Part shown: one piece after another, positions 1 through 6,332 of the stretch
How positions within the stretch are numbered: position 1 is the first letter of the stretch
Layout of the letters: each line of letters opens with the position of its first letter
NCBI GenBank assembly: GCA_026985495.1
Contig: JALSQJ010000229.1
Location: forward strand, 1 to 7,217
From: Campylobacteraceae bacterium
Lineage (GTDB): Bacteria > Campylobacterota > Campylobacteria > Campylobacterales > Sulfurovaceae
Direction: 5' to 3'
DNA length: 7,217 bases
Notes under the pieces: generated by a model
Database searches by the model: none
What the model was told of the DNA's origin: nothing
What the model saw: only the letters and a program-made list of their open reading frames with translations
Program-made: the position numbers and the translations under genes

Positions 1-1058
1 CTATTGAGAGTACAGATGATTTTAAATTTTGGACAAAAATTGAGAAGGAGTTAAAAAGTCTTTTGAATAGACCTGAAGATGAGTATAAAGCACCCACCCC
101 AATTATTAATGCTGAAGGTGGAATGATAACAGTTACAGGAACAGCAAAACAGATTAGCAGGGTTTCAAATTATATTGATGTTTTAACAGAACAATTAAAG
201 AATCAAGTGCTTATAGATGTTCAAATTTTATCGGTAACTTTTGATGACTCTTATACAACAGGGATTGATTGGAATCAGTTGTATAGTTTACAAAATATGG
301 CAATTGCTACAGCAGGTAATTTTCAAAATAACATAGGTTCCTTAACTTCACAAAATGATGGTGGTAGTTTATCTATTACCGATATGACAGCTGCGAACCC
401 TTCTCCATTACCAGGTGGTTCAGGGGCAATCATTACAAGAGGTTCTACTCAAATTAATGATGTGGTAAAATTTTTAAAGACACAAGGGGATGTTAAATCT
501 ATCTCTAATCCTAAAATTTTGACACTTAACAACCAACCAGCATTAATCTCTGTAGGAAATGAGTTGTTCTATAAAATTACATCAACTTCACTACTTCAAG
601 GTTCAGCAGGTGGTGGTTCTCAACAGACAGGAGAGGTAATCGATTCTGTATTTGCAGGAATTTTATTAGATATTACCCCTGAAATTTCAGAAGATGGTTC
701 TATTACACTAAAAATTAATCCATCTATTTCAGATACCATAGATACAGTTTCAACAACTACAACAGGTTCACGAACCATTCCACCAGATTTATCACGAAAA
801 CAGATATCTTCTGTGGTTACATTGCAAGATGGTCAACATGTTATTTTAGGTGGGTTAATCTCCTCTAAAACAGGTACAAAGGTCTCAAAAGTCCCACTTC
901 TTGGAGACTTACCACTTTTGGAATATCTGTTTAAACATGAGGTTCGTGTTAATAATGTAGATGAGTTGGTTATTATTATAACTCCACATATTATTAAAAA
1001 AGATAAAGAACTTTCACTCGAAGATTTGGGTTATAGAAAGCTAAGTGATGAGAAATAA
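1..1058 (+). CDS. mshL: Outer-membrane secretin, MshL/PilQ/GspD family (5' truncated by window edge)
   Basis: The reading frame is open to the left edge (first whole codon at 3), so the TTG at 63 is not a true start; 351 C-terminal codons are visible. Secretins form the gated outer-membrane ring through which a type IV pilus, pseudopilus or secreted substrate passes. The visible part begins with a short N-domain segment (GGMITVTGT, about nt 117-143, typical of MshL-type secretins). The secretin core follows, with a Gly/Ser-rich stretch near nt 600-630. The classical secretin signature spans about nt 831-932 (VILGGL, then VPLLGDLPLLEYLF) and fits the family pattern except for a His after the initial GQ. 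A conserved closing strand (ELVIIITPHII) and a short polar tail follow. The signal peptide and the N-terminal domains lie outside the window. The 3' end overlaps the next gene. By gene order it corresponds to C. jejuni CtsD, but the symbol mshL is by family only. The secretin call is secure; the subfamily is less so. Confidence 0.93.
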   Translation, partial: IESTDDFKFWTKIEKELKSLLNRPEDEYKAPTPIINAEGGMITVTGTAKQISRVSNYIDVLTEQLKNQVLIDVQILSVTFDDSYTTGIDWNQLYSLQNMAIATAGNFQNNIGSLTSQNDGGSLSITDMTAANPSPLPGGSGAIITRGSTQINDVVKFLKTQGDVKSISNPKILTLNNQPALISVGNELFYKITSTSLLQGSAGGGSQQTGEVIDSVFAGILLDITPEISEDGSITLKINPSISDTIDTVSTTTTGSRTIPPDLSRKQISSVVTLQDGQHVILGGLISSKTGTKVSKVPLLGDLPLLEYLFKHEVRVNNVDELVIIITPHIIKKDKELSLEDLGYRKLSDEK

Positions 1059-1860
1059 GTTTGAAGATATTAAAAATATTTTCCTTGACACTGTAGATAA
1101 GTATAGTTATATAGAGCTTGAATCAGCTACATATAACTACTCTATTTTAGATAACTCTTTAGTTAAACCATTAAAGATGATACTTCTATATGGTAAACCA
1201 GGAACAGGGAAAAGTATGTTGCTAAATAAACTCTACCATAACTTAAAAGAGCATCGAGAGATACACTATTTTGATGCACCTATTATGAGTGAAAAAGAGT
1301 TTTTACGCAGTATCTATGAGTCTATCTCTGGGCAAGAGGTTCCTGAAAATTTACGTGTCAATTTTGATGGACTTTTAAAATATTGTAAACGGTTAAAAGA
1401 TAAAAGAGAGATAGTATTTCTACTTGATGAGTGTCAGCTTTATAGTGAAGCTCTTATGGAAAAGATTCGTCTCCTCTCCGATACACGAGTTGTAAAATTT
1501 GTCATTACACTACATAAGACTGAAGATGAAGATGTGATTGCAAAAGAGCATTTTAAAACTCGTATTTGGGAAGTTATTGTGATGCAAAATGCTAATGAAT
1601 ATGATTTAGAACTCTATATTCAAAAGAGGTTGATTCAAAAAGGGTATGTTGAGATATCAAATATGTTTAGAAAAAAAGATGTTAGATTTATACATAAATA
1701 TACCAAAGGAAACTTTAGAGAGACAAATAAATTTCTCTATACCCTTTTTGATATCTATCAATATTATGAGAATAGAAAGCCTGAAAAAATCTCAAATAGA
1801 AAAATTTCAAAGAAAATTCTTGAGATGACAGCAATAAGATTAGGATATATAGATGCATAA
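1048..1860 (+). CDS. ExeA/MshM-like AAA ATPase of the pilus/transformation system (CtsP-like)
   Basis: This is a soluble P-loop ATPase of about 270 residues. Numbered from the GTG at 1045, Walker A is GKPGTGKS at residues 50-57 and Walker B is IVFLLDE at 123-129. A sensor-like FVITLHK lies near 150-156, and a GNFRETN stretch near the C-terminus resembles the sensor-2 Arg of ExeA-type ATPases. No membrane segment and no C-terminal peptidoglycan-binding domain is visible, unlike full-length ExeA. The start is ATG 1048 or the adjacent GTG 1045, with only a weak AGAAAG upstream; either way it overlaps the secretin gene, implying coupled translation. In MSHA loci the gene next to mshL is the ATPase mshM; in C. 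jejuni the equivalent is, as I recall, ctsP, needed for transformation. The probable role is energy-dependent assembly or positioning of the secretin/inner-membrane complex from the cytoplasmic face. The ATPase family is clear; the exact role is inferred. Confidence 0.87.
   Translation: MRNKFEDIKNIFLDTVDKYSYIELESATYNYSILDNSLVKPLKMILLYGKPGTGKSMLLNKLYHNLKEHREIHYFDAPIMSEKEFLRSIYESISGQEVPENLRVNFDGLLKYCKRLKDKREIVFLLDECQLYSEALMEKIRLLSDTRVVKFVITLHKTEDEDVIAKEHFKTRIWEVIVMQNANEYDLELYIQKRLIQKGYVEISNMFRKKDVRFIHKYTKGNFRETNKFLYTLFDIYQYYENRKPEKISNRKISKKILEMTAIRLGYIDA
1842..1845 (+). promoter_or_regulatory. Ribosome binding site of the TPR membrane protein gene
   Basis: AGGA inside the end of the AAA ATPase gene lies 7 nt before ATG 1853, supporting the start that overlaps the upstream gene by 8 nt. 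Confidence 0.6.
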
Positions 1861-2650
1861 AGTAGATGAGCTAGAGAAGAGATGGTATCGTTATAAGTTA
1901 AAAAAAACCTCTTATCCTATAGTAGGTACGTTGTTAGTGGCAGGAACTATTACTGCTGGTGTCAATATTGGTATCTATTTAGATGAAAATAGAGTAGAAG
2001 ATTTAATAACATCTACTTCTACAGAGTCAACAAAAGTTTTAGCTGTTTCTAAAGTAAACAATACTCCTAAACAAGAGATTGTTACAAAGATAAAAGAACC
2101 TATAAAGGTAGAAAAAGAGCAACTTCAAGATGTTTTTTTAGAGCCTACCATTCCTATTGTAAATATGGAGAGAGAATCTAAGGTTCAGAGAAAAAAAATC
2201 TCTTCTAGTAGTAAAAATCACTCTAAAAGGTTGGTTAAAGCAAAGCCAAATAGTTACTTAACAGATAGAGAGCTATCTGCTATGAGAACAACAAATAGGG
2301 TAGAAGAGGAGATACCTCACGTTCCAAAAAAGATACATTTTCAAACCAATAGTGTAAATTATATTGCAACTATGAAGCGTAAATTTGCACAATCAAACGC
2401 CCCTTTAGATGCACTGTTATTGGCAAAAGCATTTTATAAAAAGGGAGATTATAAGGAGTCAGAGTCGTGGTCATTATCTGCTAATAAACTAGACTCTTCA
2501 CTTAAAGAGAGTTGGTTCTTATTTGCAAAATCTAAAGCAAAACTTGGAAAAAAGAGAGAAGCACTGAAAATTTTAGTAACCTATTATAAAAAGCATCACT
2601 CCTTAAAAGCTAGAGAGTTAATTAAAGATATAAAGGGGGATAAAATATAA
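1853..2650 (+). CDS. Single-pass inner-membrane protein with periplasmic TPR tail (MshN/CtsX-like)
   Basis: The 265-residue protein has three parts. Residues 1-20 are basic and probably cytoplasmic (KRWYRYKLKK), and 21-43 form one membrane helix (VGTLLVAGTITAGV core). About 44-165 is a polar, low-complexity Ser/Lys/Glu-rich linker likely to span periplasm. From about 184 to 251 there are two TPR-like repeats, the first beginning near D186 (DALLLAKAFYKKGDYKES), the second around the WFLFAKSKAKLGKKREAL segment. The positive-inside rule puts the C-terminus in the periplasm, where TPRs could hold the secretin or the next gene's exported product. The start is ATG 1853, overlapping the preceding ATPase by 8 nt, with AGGA at 1842-1845 as ribosome binding site. 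The layout resembles MshN of MSHA systems, and the position matches C. jejuni CtsX, reported as a membrane partner of CtsP. Similar proteins are often labelled CDC27-family because of the TPRs. The topology is well supported; the partner is inferred. Confidence 0.8.
   Translation: MHKVDELEKRWYRYKLKKTSYPIVGTLLVAGTITAGVNIGIYLDENRVEDLITSTSTESTKVLAVSKVNNTPKQEIVTKIKEPIKVEKEQLQDVFLEPTIPIVNMERESKVQRKKISSSSKNHSKRLVKAKPNSYLTDRELSAMRTTNRVEEEIPHVPKKIHFQTNSVNYIATMKRKFAQSNAPLDALLLAKAFYKKGDYKESESWSLSANKLDSSLKESWFLFAKSKAKLGKKREALKILVTYYKKHHSLKARELIKDIKGDKI
2632..2640 (+). promoter_or_regulatory. Strong ribosome binding site for the small exported protein
   Basis: AAAGGGGGA within the last codons of the TPR protein gene lies 9 nt before ATG 2650. 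It fixes the start and implies efficient translation of an otherwise unrecognised gene. Confidence 0.7.
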
Positions 2651-3204
2651 TGAAAATACTATTTTTTCTCTTAGCAATTATCTCATTCTCATTTTCATCA
2701 AATCTCTCTACTTTATATAAAATGTATGAGAGACAGGAGTATCAAAAAGGGTGTGATTATGGTCGAAAATATCTTTTTAAATATAAAAATATTGACAATG
2801 AAAAGTACTTAACTCTCTATGGACTTAGTTGTTTAGAGACAGATAATCTTGATAGAATTACTCTACCTATAATTCATCTGAAATCTACCAAAAGTGCAAG
2901 AGAAAACTCTAGTTATTTTGCAACAATTTTACTACAGAAGCAGTTACTTTTTCAATCATTGGTTGATAATAAGAAGTTGGTAGATTTACATCTACCAAAG
3001 ACCAATTTTATACTCTCTGAAATTTTTAATCTTTTTATTGAAAAAAAGTTTATAAAAAAAGAGAATATATATAGATTTAATAAGACAAAAAGAGAGAATA
3101 TAAAATATAGACTCTATTTAGAAGAGGGTAAAAAGAGTCAAAAAAATATGATAGTAGATATCTACAAAGATGATAAGTTTATTAAACGTCATCGCTATAA
3201 ATAG
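2650..3204 (+). CDS. Small exported helical protein of unknown function in the pilus/transformation operon
   Basis: I do not recognise this 184-residue protein as a named family. It starts with a short signal peptide (MK, then a hydrophobic run to about residue 13, then SFSS), with likely cleavage after residue 16 or 17. There is no lipobox Cys, so it is probably a soluble periplasmic protein. Residues 20-65 look like a helix-turn-helix hairpin of TPR/Sel1 character (LYKMYERQEYQKGCDYGRKY, then a KYLTLYGLSCLE helix) and hold the only two cysteines, C35 and C61, which could form a disulfide. The C-terminal 50 residues are very Lys/Arg-rich and end in a strand-like VDIYKDDKFIKRHRYK. The ATG shares one base with the upstream TAA (TAATG) and has a strong AAAGGGGGA ribosome site 9 nt upstream, so it is coupled to the TPR membrane protein gene. 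The context says periplasmic accessory of the secretin machine. It is a real gene given its signal peptide and operon fit; the function is open. Confidence 0.75.
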   Translation: MKILFFLLAIISFSFSSNLSTLYKMYERQEYQKGCDYGRKYLFKYKNIDNEKYLTLYGLSCLETDNLDRITLPIIHLKSTKSARENSSYFATILLQKQLLFQSLVDNKKLVDLHLPKTNFILSEIFNLFIEKKFIKKENIYRFNKTKRENIKYRLYLEEGKKSQKNMIVDIYKDDKFIKRHRYK

Positions 3205-3208
3205 AAAA

Positions 3209-3215
3209 GAGGTGA
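3209..3215 (+). promoter_or_regulatory. Ribosome binding site of the assembly ATPase gene
   Basis: GAGGTGA lies 7 nt before ATG 3223, in the 18-nt gap after the preceding stop. It is among the best Shine-Dalgarno matches in the window and fixes the ATPase start. Confidence 0.75.
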
Positions 3216-3222
3216 ATATAGT

Positions 3223-4965
3223 ATGCAAAAGATTATAGATTTATTAATAAAAGAAGATGCCTTAGATGAGAAAAAATTAGAGCTGTTTATAGAGAAGTAT
3301 GGAGAGCATCGTTTAACAATTGCCAATCTATTAAAAGTACGTCTTCTTCATCAAGAGAAGTTAGATGAGGTACTTATTGGTGCTTTAAAGATACAGAAGA
3401 TAGAGATTAATGACCTTGAGGGATTACAGGGAATAGATACAACACTCTTGTTAAAAAAACAGGCTAAAGAGATGGGGATAGAGTTTATAGATATTCCTAG
3501 TATAGAGATTGACTATAAATTGATAAAAAGATTACCTCTTAAACAGTTAAAACGATATAAAGCACTTCCTCTTTTTGTAGAAGATGATAGAGTGACAGTT
3601 GCTTTTGAGAACCCTAATGATTTTGCTGCAAAAGGTGCAATAGAGCGTTTTTTTCATGGAAAAATAATGATTGTTGCTTTAGCACGAAAAGAGATTATTC
3701 ACCAGATATTATCTCATTTAGATGTCAATGAGAAGGTAGAGGAGTTCTCTGTTGATATTAAAGAGGATTTAGAGCAGGGTGGAGCAGAGAACAGCAATAA
3801 GACCGATGAGTCTCCAGCTGTTTTAAAATTGATTGAGCTTATTCTTGCAACTGCCATTGAAAAAGGTACTAGTGATATTCACATTGAAGCAACCGAAGAG
3901 AACTGTGTTGTTCGTTACAGAATAGATGGAATGTTACAAGAGAACTTTAAGATGGAAAAGGAGATTTTTTCTCCACTTGCATCACGAATGAAACTACTCT
4001 CAAATCTCGACATTGCTGAGAAGCGAAAACCACAAGATGGACGCTTTACTCAACTTATAAAGGGGCGACCATTTGACTTTAGGGTCTCTACACTTCCTAC
4101 TATGTTTGGGGAGTCTATTGTTATGAGAATTCTTGACAAGACAAAGGCGATGATTCGTCTTGAAGATGCAGGTATGAACCCTATATCTTATGAAAAATTT
4201 ATTAAAGGAATTCATTCTCCTTATGGAATTGTTTTGGTAACAGGTCCTACAGGTTCAGGTAAAACAACTACACTTTATGGTGCATTAAATGAGATTGTTG
4301 ACCCTAAAGATAAAGTGATTACCGTTGAAGACCCTGTTGAGTATCAGATGGATTCTATTCAGCAGGTTCAGATTAATAGCAATGCAGGGCTAACTTTCCC
4401 AGCTGCTTTGCGTTCTATTTTACGACAAGACCCAGACAAAATTATGATTGGGGAGATTCGAGACCAAGAGACTCTGCGTATTGCTATTCAAGCTGCATTA
4501 ACAGGACATATGGTTATTTCGACACTTCATACAAACTCCTCTATAGCAGCAATTGGGCGTATGTTAGATATGGGAATAGAGAATTATCTAATTTCAGGAG
4601 CTGTGGTTGCCATACAAGCACAAAGATTGGTGCGTAAAATTTGTCAAAGTTGTAAAGAGGAGGCAAAACTATCTACTACACTTTGGGACGATATAAAAAA
4701 ATATGTTCCAGAGAGTTCAAAGTTTTATGTTGGTAAAGGGTGTCCTGTCTGTAATGGTTCAGGCTATACAGGACGAGAGATGATTTCAGAAGTATTACCA
4801 ATTTCAGATAAATTGTCAACCATGATTGCCAATGGAGCTACTAAAGATGAGTTAGAGAAGGTAGCTATTGAAGAGGGGTTTGTCTCTATGTTTAAAGATG
4901 GATTAAAGAAAGCGTTAGATGGTAAAACAACGATAGAAGAGATTATTAGGGTGGCACGTTCATAA
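3223..4965 (+). CDS. gspE: GspE/PilB-type assembly ATPase (MshE/CtsE-like)
   Basis: This hexameric cytoplasmic ATPase powers pilus or pseudopilus assembly through the inner-membrane platform. It has 580 residues, slightly longer than usual. Residues 1-70 form a helical N-terminal region and about 75-168 a T2SSE_N/MshEN-type domain (GIEFIDIP, then LPLFVEDDRVTVAFENPND). A polar linker near 180-195 leads to the catalytic core. The core has the N2-domain GTSDIHIE (215-222) with R231 and R233, and Walker A GPTGSGKT (341-348). It continues with RQDPDKIMIGEIRD (401-414) containing the Walker B Glu411, and the His box TGHMVISTLHTN (427-438). The zinc-binding tetracysteine motif is C474/C477 and C507/C510, which is typical of assembly ATPases and absent from PilT-type retraction ATPases. 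The start ATG 3223 has GAGGTGA 7 nt upstream. It sits 18 nt after the previous gene and shares one base with the next, the platform protein gene, its expected partner. All catalytic motifs are intact. Confidence 0.96.
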   Translation: MQKIIDLLIKEDALDEKKLELFIEKYGEHRLTIANLLKVRLLHQEKLDEVLIGALKIQKIEINDLEGLQGIDTTLLLKKQAKEMGIEFIDIPSIEIDYKLIKRLPLKQLKRYKALPLFVEDDRVTVAFENPNDFAAKGAIERFFHGKIMIVALARKEIIHQILSHLDVNEKVEEFSVDIKEDLEQGGAENSNKTDESPAVLKLIELILATAIEKGTSDIHIEATEENCVVRYRIDGMLQENFKMEKEIFSPLASRMKLLSNLDIAEKRKPQDGRFTQLIKGRPFDFRVSTLPTMFGESIVMRILDKTKAMIRLEDAGMNPISYEKFIKGIHSPYGIVLVTGPTGSGKTTTLYGALNEIVDPKDKVITVEDPVEYQMDSIQQVQINSNAGLTFPAALRSILRQDPDKIMIGEIRDQETLRIAIQAALTGHMVISTLHTNSSIAAIGRMLDMGIENYLISGAVVAIQAQRLVRKICQSCKEEAKLSTTLWDDIKKYVPESSKFYVGKGCPVCNGSGYTGREMISEVLPISDKLSTMIANGATKDELEKVAIEEGFVSMFKDGLKKALDGKTTIEEIIRVARS

Positions 4966-6209
4966 TGAAATATTTTAATGTAACAGTACGTACTAAAGGT
5001 AAAAAACGTTTAGAGTTGGTTAAAGCTGAAAGTAAAGCAGAAGCACTTAAACTTGTAAAGAAGAAAAATTCAGGCTCTATTGTCCAAAGAGCTGTTGAAG
5101 TTCCTGCTCCTATGGGGGCTCAAATAGAAGATATGATAGGTGGAATTAAAAAGAATTTTGAATCTAAAATTAACTTAAATAGTAAAATTTCTGCTATTCG
5201 ACAGATTTCAGTTATGACTGATGCAGGTATCTCTATTCACGATGCAATTAATGAAGTCGCTATCAATACTGAAAATCCAAAGTTAAAAGATATCTATCTA
5301 AATATAGGAAATGATATTAATGCAGGTAAATCTATTGCAGACTCAATAGAACCATATGCTGAAGAGTTTGGACATGTTGCTATTGCTATGACTAAACTTG
5401 GTGAGCAGACAGGAAATATTGCAGGGGCTTATACTAAGTTAGCCAATATTTTAGAAGATATTCGAGATAACATTAAAAAATTCAAAAAGGCAATCCGTAC
5501 ACCACTTATTACATTAGGTGCAATGGCAATAGCCTTTACCATTATGATTATGGTTGTTGTTCCAAAGTTTAAAGAGATTTTTGATAAATTTGACCATGCA
5601 TTACCTATACCAACGCAAATCCTTCTCTTTTTAGAGAATGTTTTAAATAACTATGGTCTCTATGTTTTAGGGGCATTGGGGGTGATTATCTACGCTTTTA
5701 TTCATTACTATAAGAGTAGTGAAGAGTTCAAATATAAGATAGATAAAATTTTAATTCACCCAAAATTCTATCTAATTCACAAGGTTGTATTCTTCTCTAC
5801 TATGCATAAATATACATTAGTATTTGGAGAGTTGGTTAAGTCAGGTATTCCAGTATCTGAAGCACTAGATACAGCAGTTGGTATGGTAGATAACTCATAC
5901 ATAAAAGAGAAGCTTTTAACCGTCAATGCTAACATTGCAAGAGGTATCTCTCTCTCCGATGCATTTGAGCAGACAGAGCTGTTTGAAAATATGCTTCTAC
6001 AGATGATAAGAGCAGGAGAGCAGGGTGGACAACTCGACATGATGCTAGGGAAAGTAACGGAGTATTATGATTCTCGTTTCCAAGACCTTATTGATAATCT
6101 TGCAACCTATATTGAACCTATTATGATGTTCTTTATTGCAGGGTTAGTACTGCTGATGGCACTAGGAATATTTATGCCTATGTGGGACTTAGGAAAAGCT
6201 GTTAAATAG
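4965..6209 (+). CDS. gspF: GspF/PilC-type inner-membrane platform protein (MshG/CtsF-like)
   Basis: This polytopic protein is the inner-membrane platform that couples the assembly ATPase to pilin polymerisation. It has 414 residues, the usual family length. It begins with the short N-terminal motif of the family (MKYFNVTVRTKGKKR, then AESKAEALKL). The first T2SSF domain runs from about 75 to 200 (RQISVMTDAGISIHDAI from residue 79; LGEQTGNIAGAY). A second T2SSF copy starts near 275 (FFSTMHKYTLVFGELVKSGI; MIRAGEQGGQLD). Three membrane helices are visible: about 180-202 (after KKFKKAIRTP), 230-248, and 383-407 (IEPIMMFFIAGLVLLMALG). The start ATG 4965 shares its first base with the ATPase TAA stop (TAATG), with AGGGTGG 10 nt upstream. 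It is the last gene of the operon, and its TAG stop lies inside the terminator stem. There is no sign of disruption. Confidence 0.95.
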   Translation: MKYFNVTVRTKGKKRLELVKAESKAEALKLVKKKNSGSIVQRAVEVPAPMGAQIEDMIGGIKKNFESKINLNSKISAIRQISVMTDAGISIHDAINEVAINTENPKLKDIYLNIGNDINAGKSIADSIEPYAEEFGHVAIAMTKLGEQTGNIAGAYTKLANILEDIRDNIKKFKKAIRTPLITLGAMAIAFTIMIMVVVPKFKEIFDKFDHALPIPTQILLFLENVLNNYGLYVLGALGVIIYAFIHYYKSSEEFKYKIDKILIHPKFYLIHKVVFFSTMHKYTLVFGELVKSGIPVSEALDTAVGMVDNSYIKEKLLTVNANIARGISLSDAFEQTELFENMLLQMIRAGEQGGQLDMMLGKVTEYYDSRFQDLIDNLATYIEPIMMFFIAGLVLLMALGIFMPMWDLGKAVK

Positions 6210-6235
6210 GTGTGACTGTCACACCTATCTATTTT
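6206..6235 (+). terminator. Intrinsic terminator of the pilus/transformation operon, overlapping the gspF stop codon
   Basis: Ten bases at 6206-6215 (ATAGGTGTGA) are perfectly complementary to 6219-6228 (TCACACCTAT) around a CTG loop, followed by TCTATTTT ending at 6235. The stem is GC-richer than its surroundings and the downstream U-rich tract is short and interrupted, fitting a moderate Rho-independent terminator. The TAG stop of gspF (6207-6209) forms part of the left arm. It lies in the only gap large enough to separate transcription units in the window. Confidence 0.8.
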
Positions 6236-6296
6236 ACCGAAAGAGACCTAACTTATCACAAAAATCAGTCTCATCACACTATTAGACAAAAATGGG

Positions 6297-6302
6297 TAAA
6301 AT
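6297..6302 (+). promoter_or_regulatory. Tentative -10 element for prs
   Basis: TAAAAT at 6297-6302, preceded by TGGG, is the best sigma70-like -10 in the 97-base gap between the terminator and prs, and would give a leader of roughly 25 nt. No convincing -35 lies 16-18 nt upstream, which is common in Campylobacterota, where -35 boxes are weakly conserved. The rest of 6236-6332 shows only AT-rich sequence and a weak GAGAC/GTCTC inverted repeat with a long loop. Confidence 0.3.
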
Positions 6303-6321
6303 TCCAATTATTTAACATACT

Positions 6322-6325
6322 AAGG
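6322..6325 (+). promoter_or_regulatory. Ribosome binding site of prs
   Basis: AAGG lies 7 nt before ATG 6333 and supports this start over the in-frame ATG at codon 5. Confidence 0.6.
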
Positions 6326-6332
6326 TAAACAA

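Noticed and set aside
63..65. TTG as start of the secretin gene
   Set aside because: The same frame runs open to the window edge and encodes family-like sequence upstream (FWTKIEKELKSLL), so the gene is truncated rather than starting here.
1646..1828. 60-codon + strand frame inside the AAA ATPase gene
   Set aside because: It is a shadow of the ATPase coding frame, with no ribosome site or recognisable protein features.
4000..4215. Antisense frame inside the assembly ATPase gene
   Set aside because: It lies wholly opposite conserved ATPase codons and has no family resemblance.
5777..6040. Antisense frame inside the platform protein gene
   Set aside because: It is opposite the conserved second T2SSF domain; its composition is what complementing those codons gives.
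6243..6272. GAGAC/GTCTC inverted repeat in the gspF-prs gap
   Set aside because: The five-base arms with a 20-base loop are expected by chance and fit no riboswitch or operator I can recognise.
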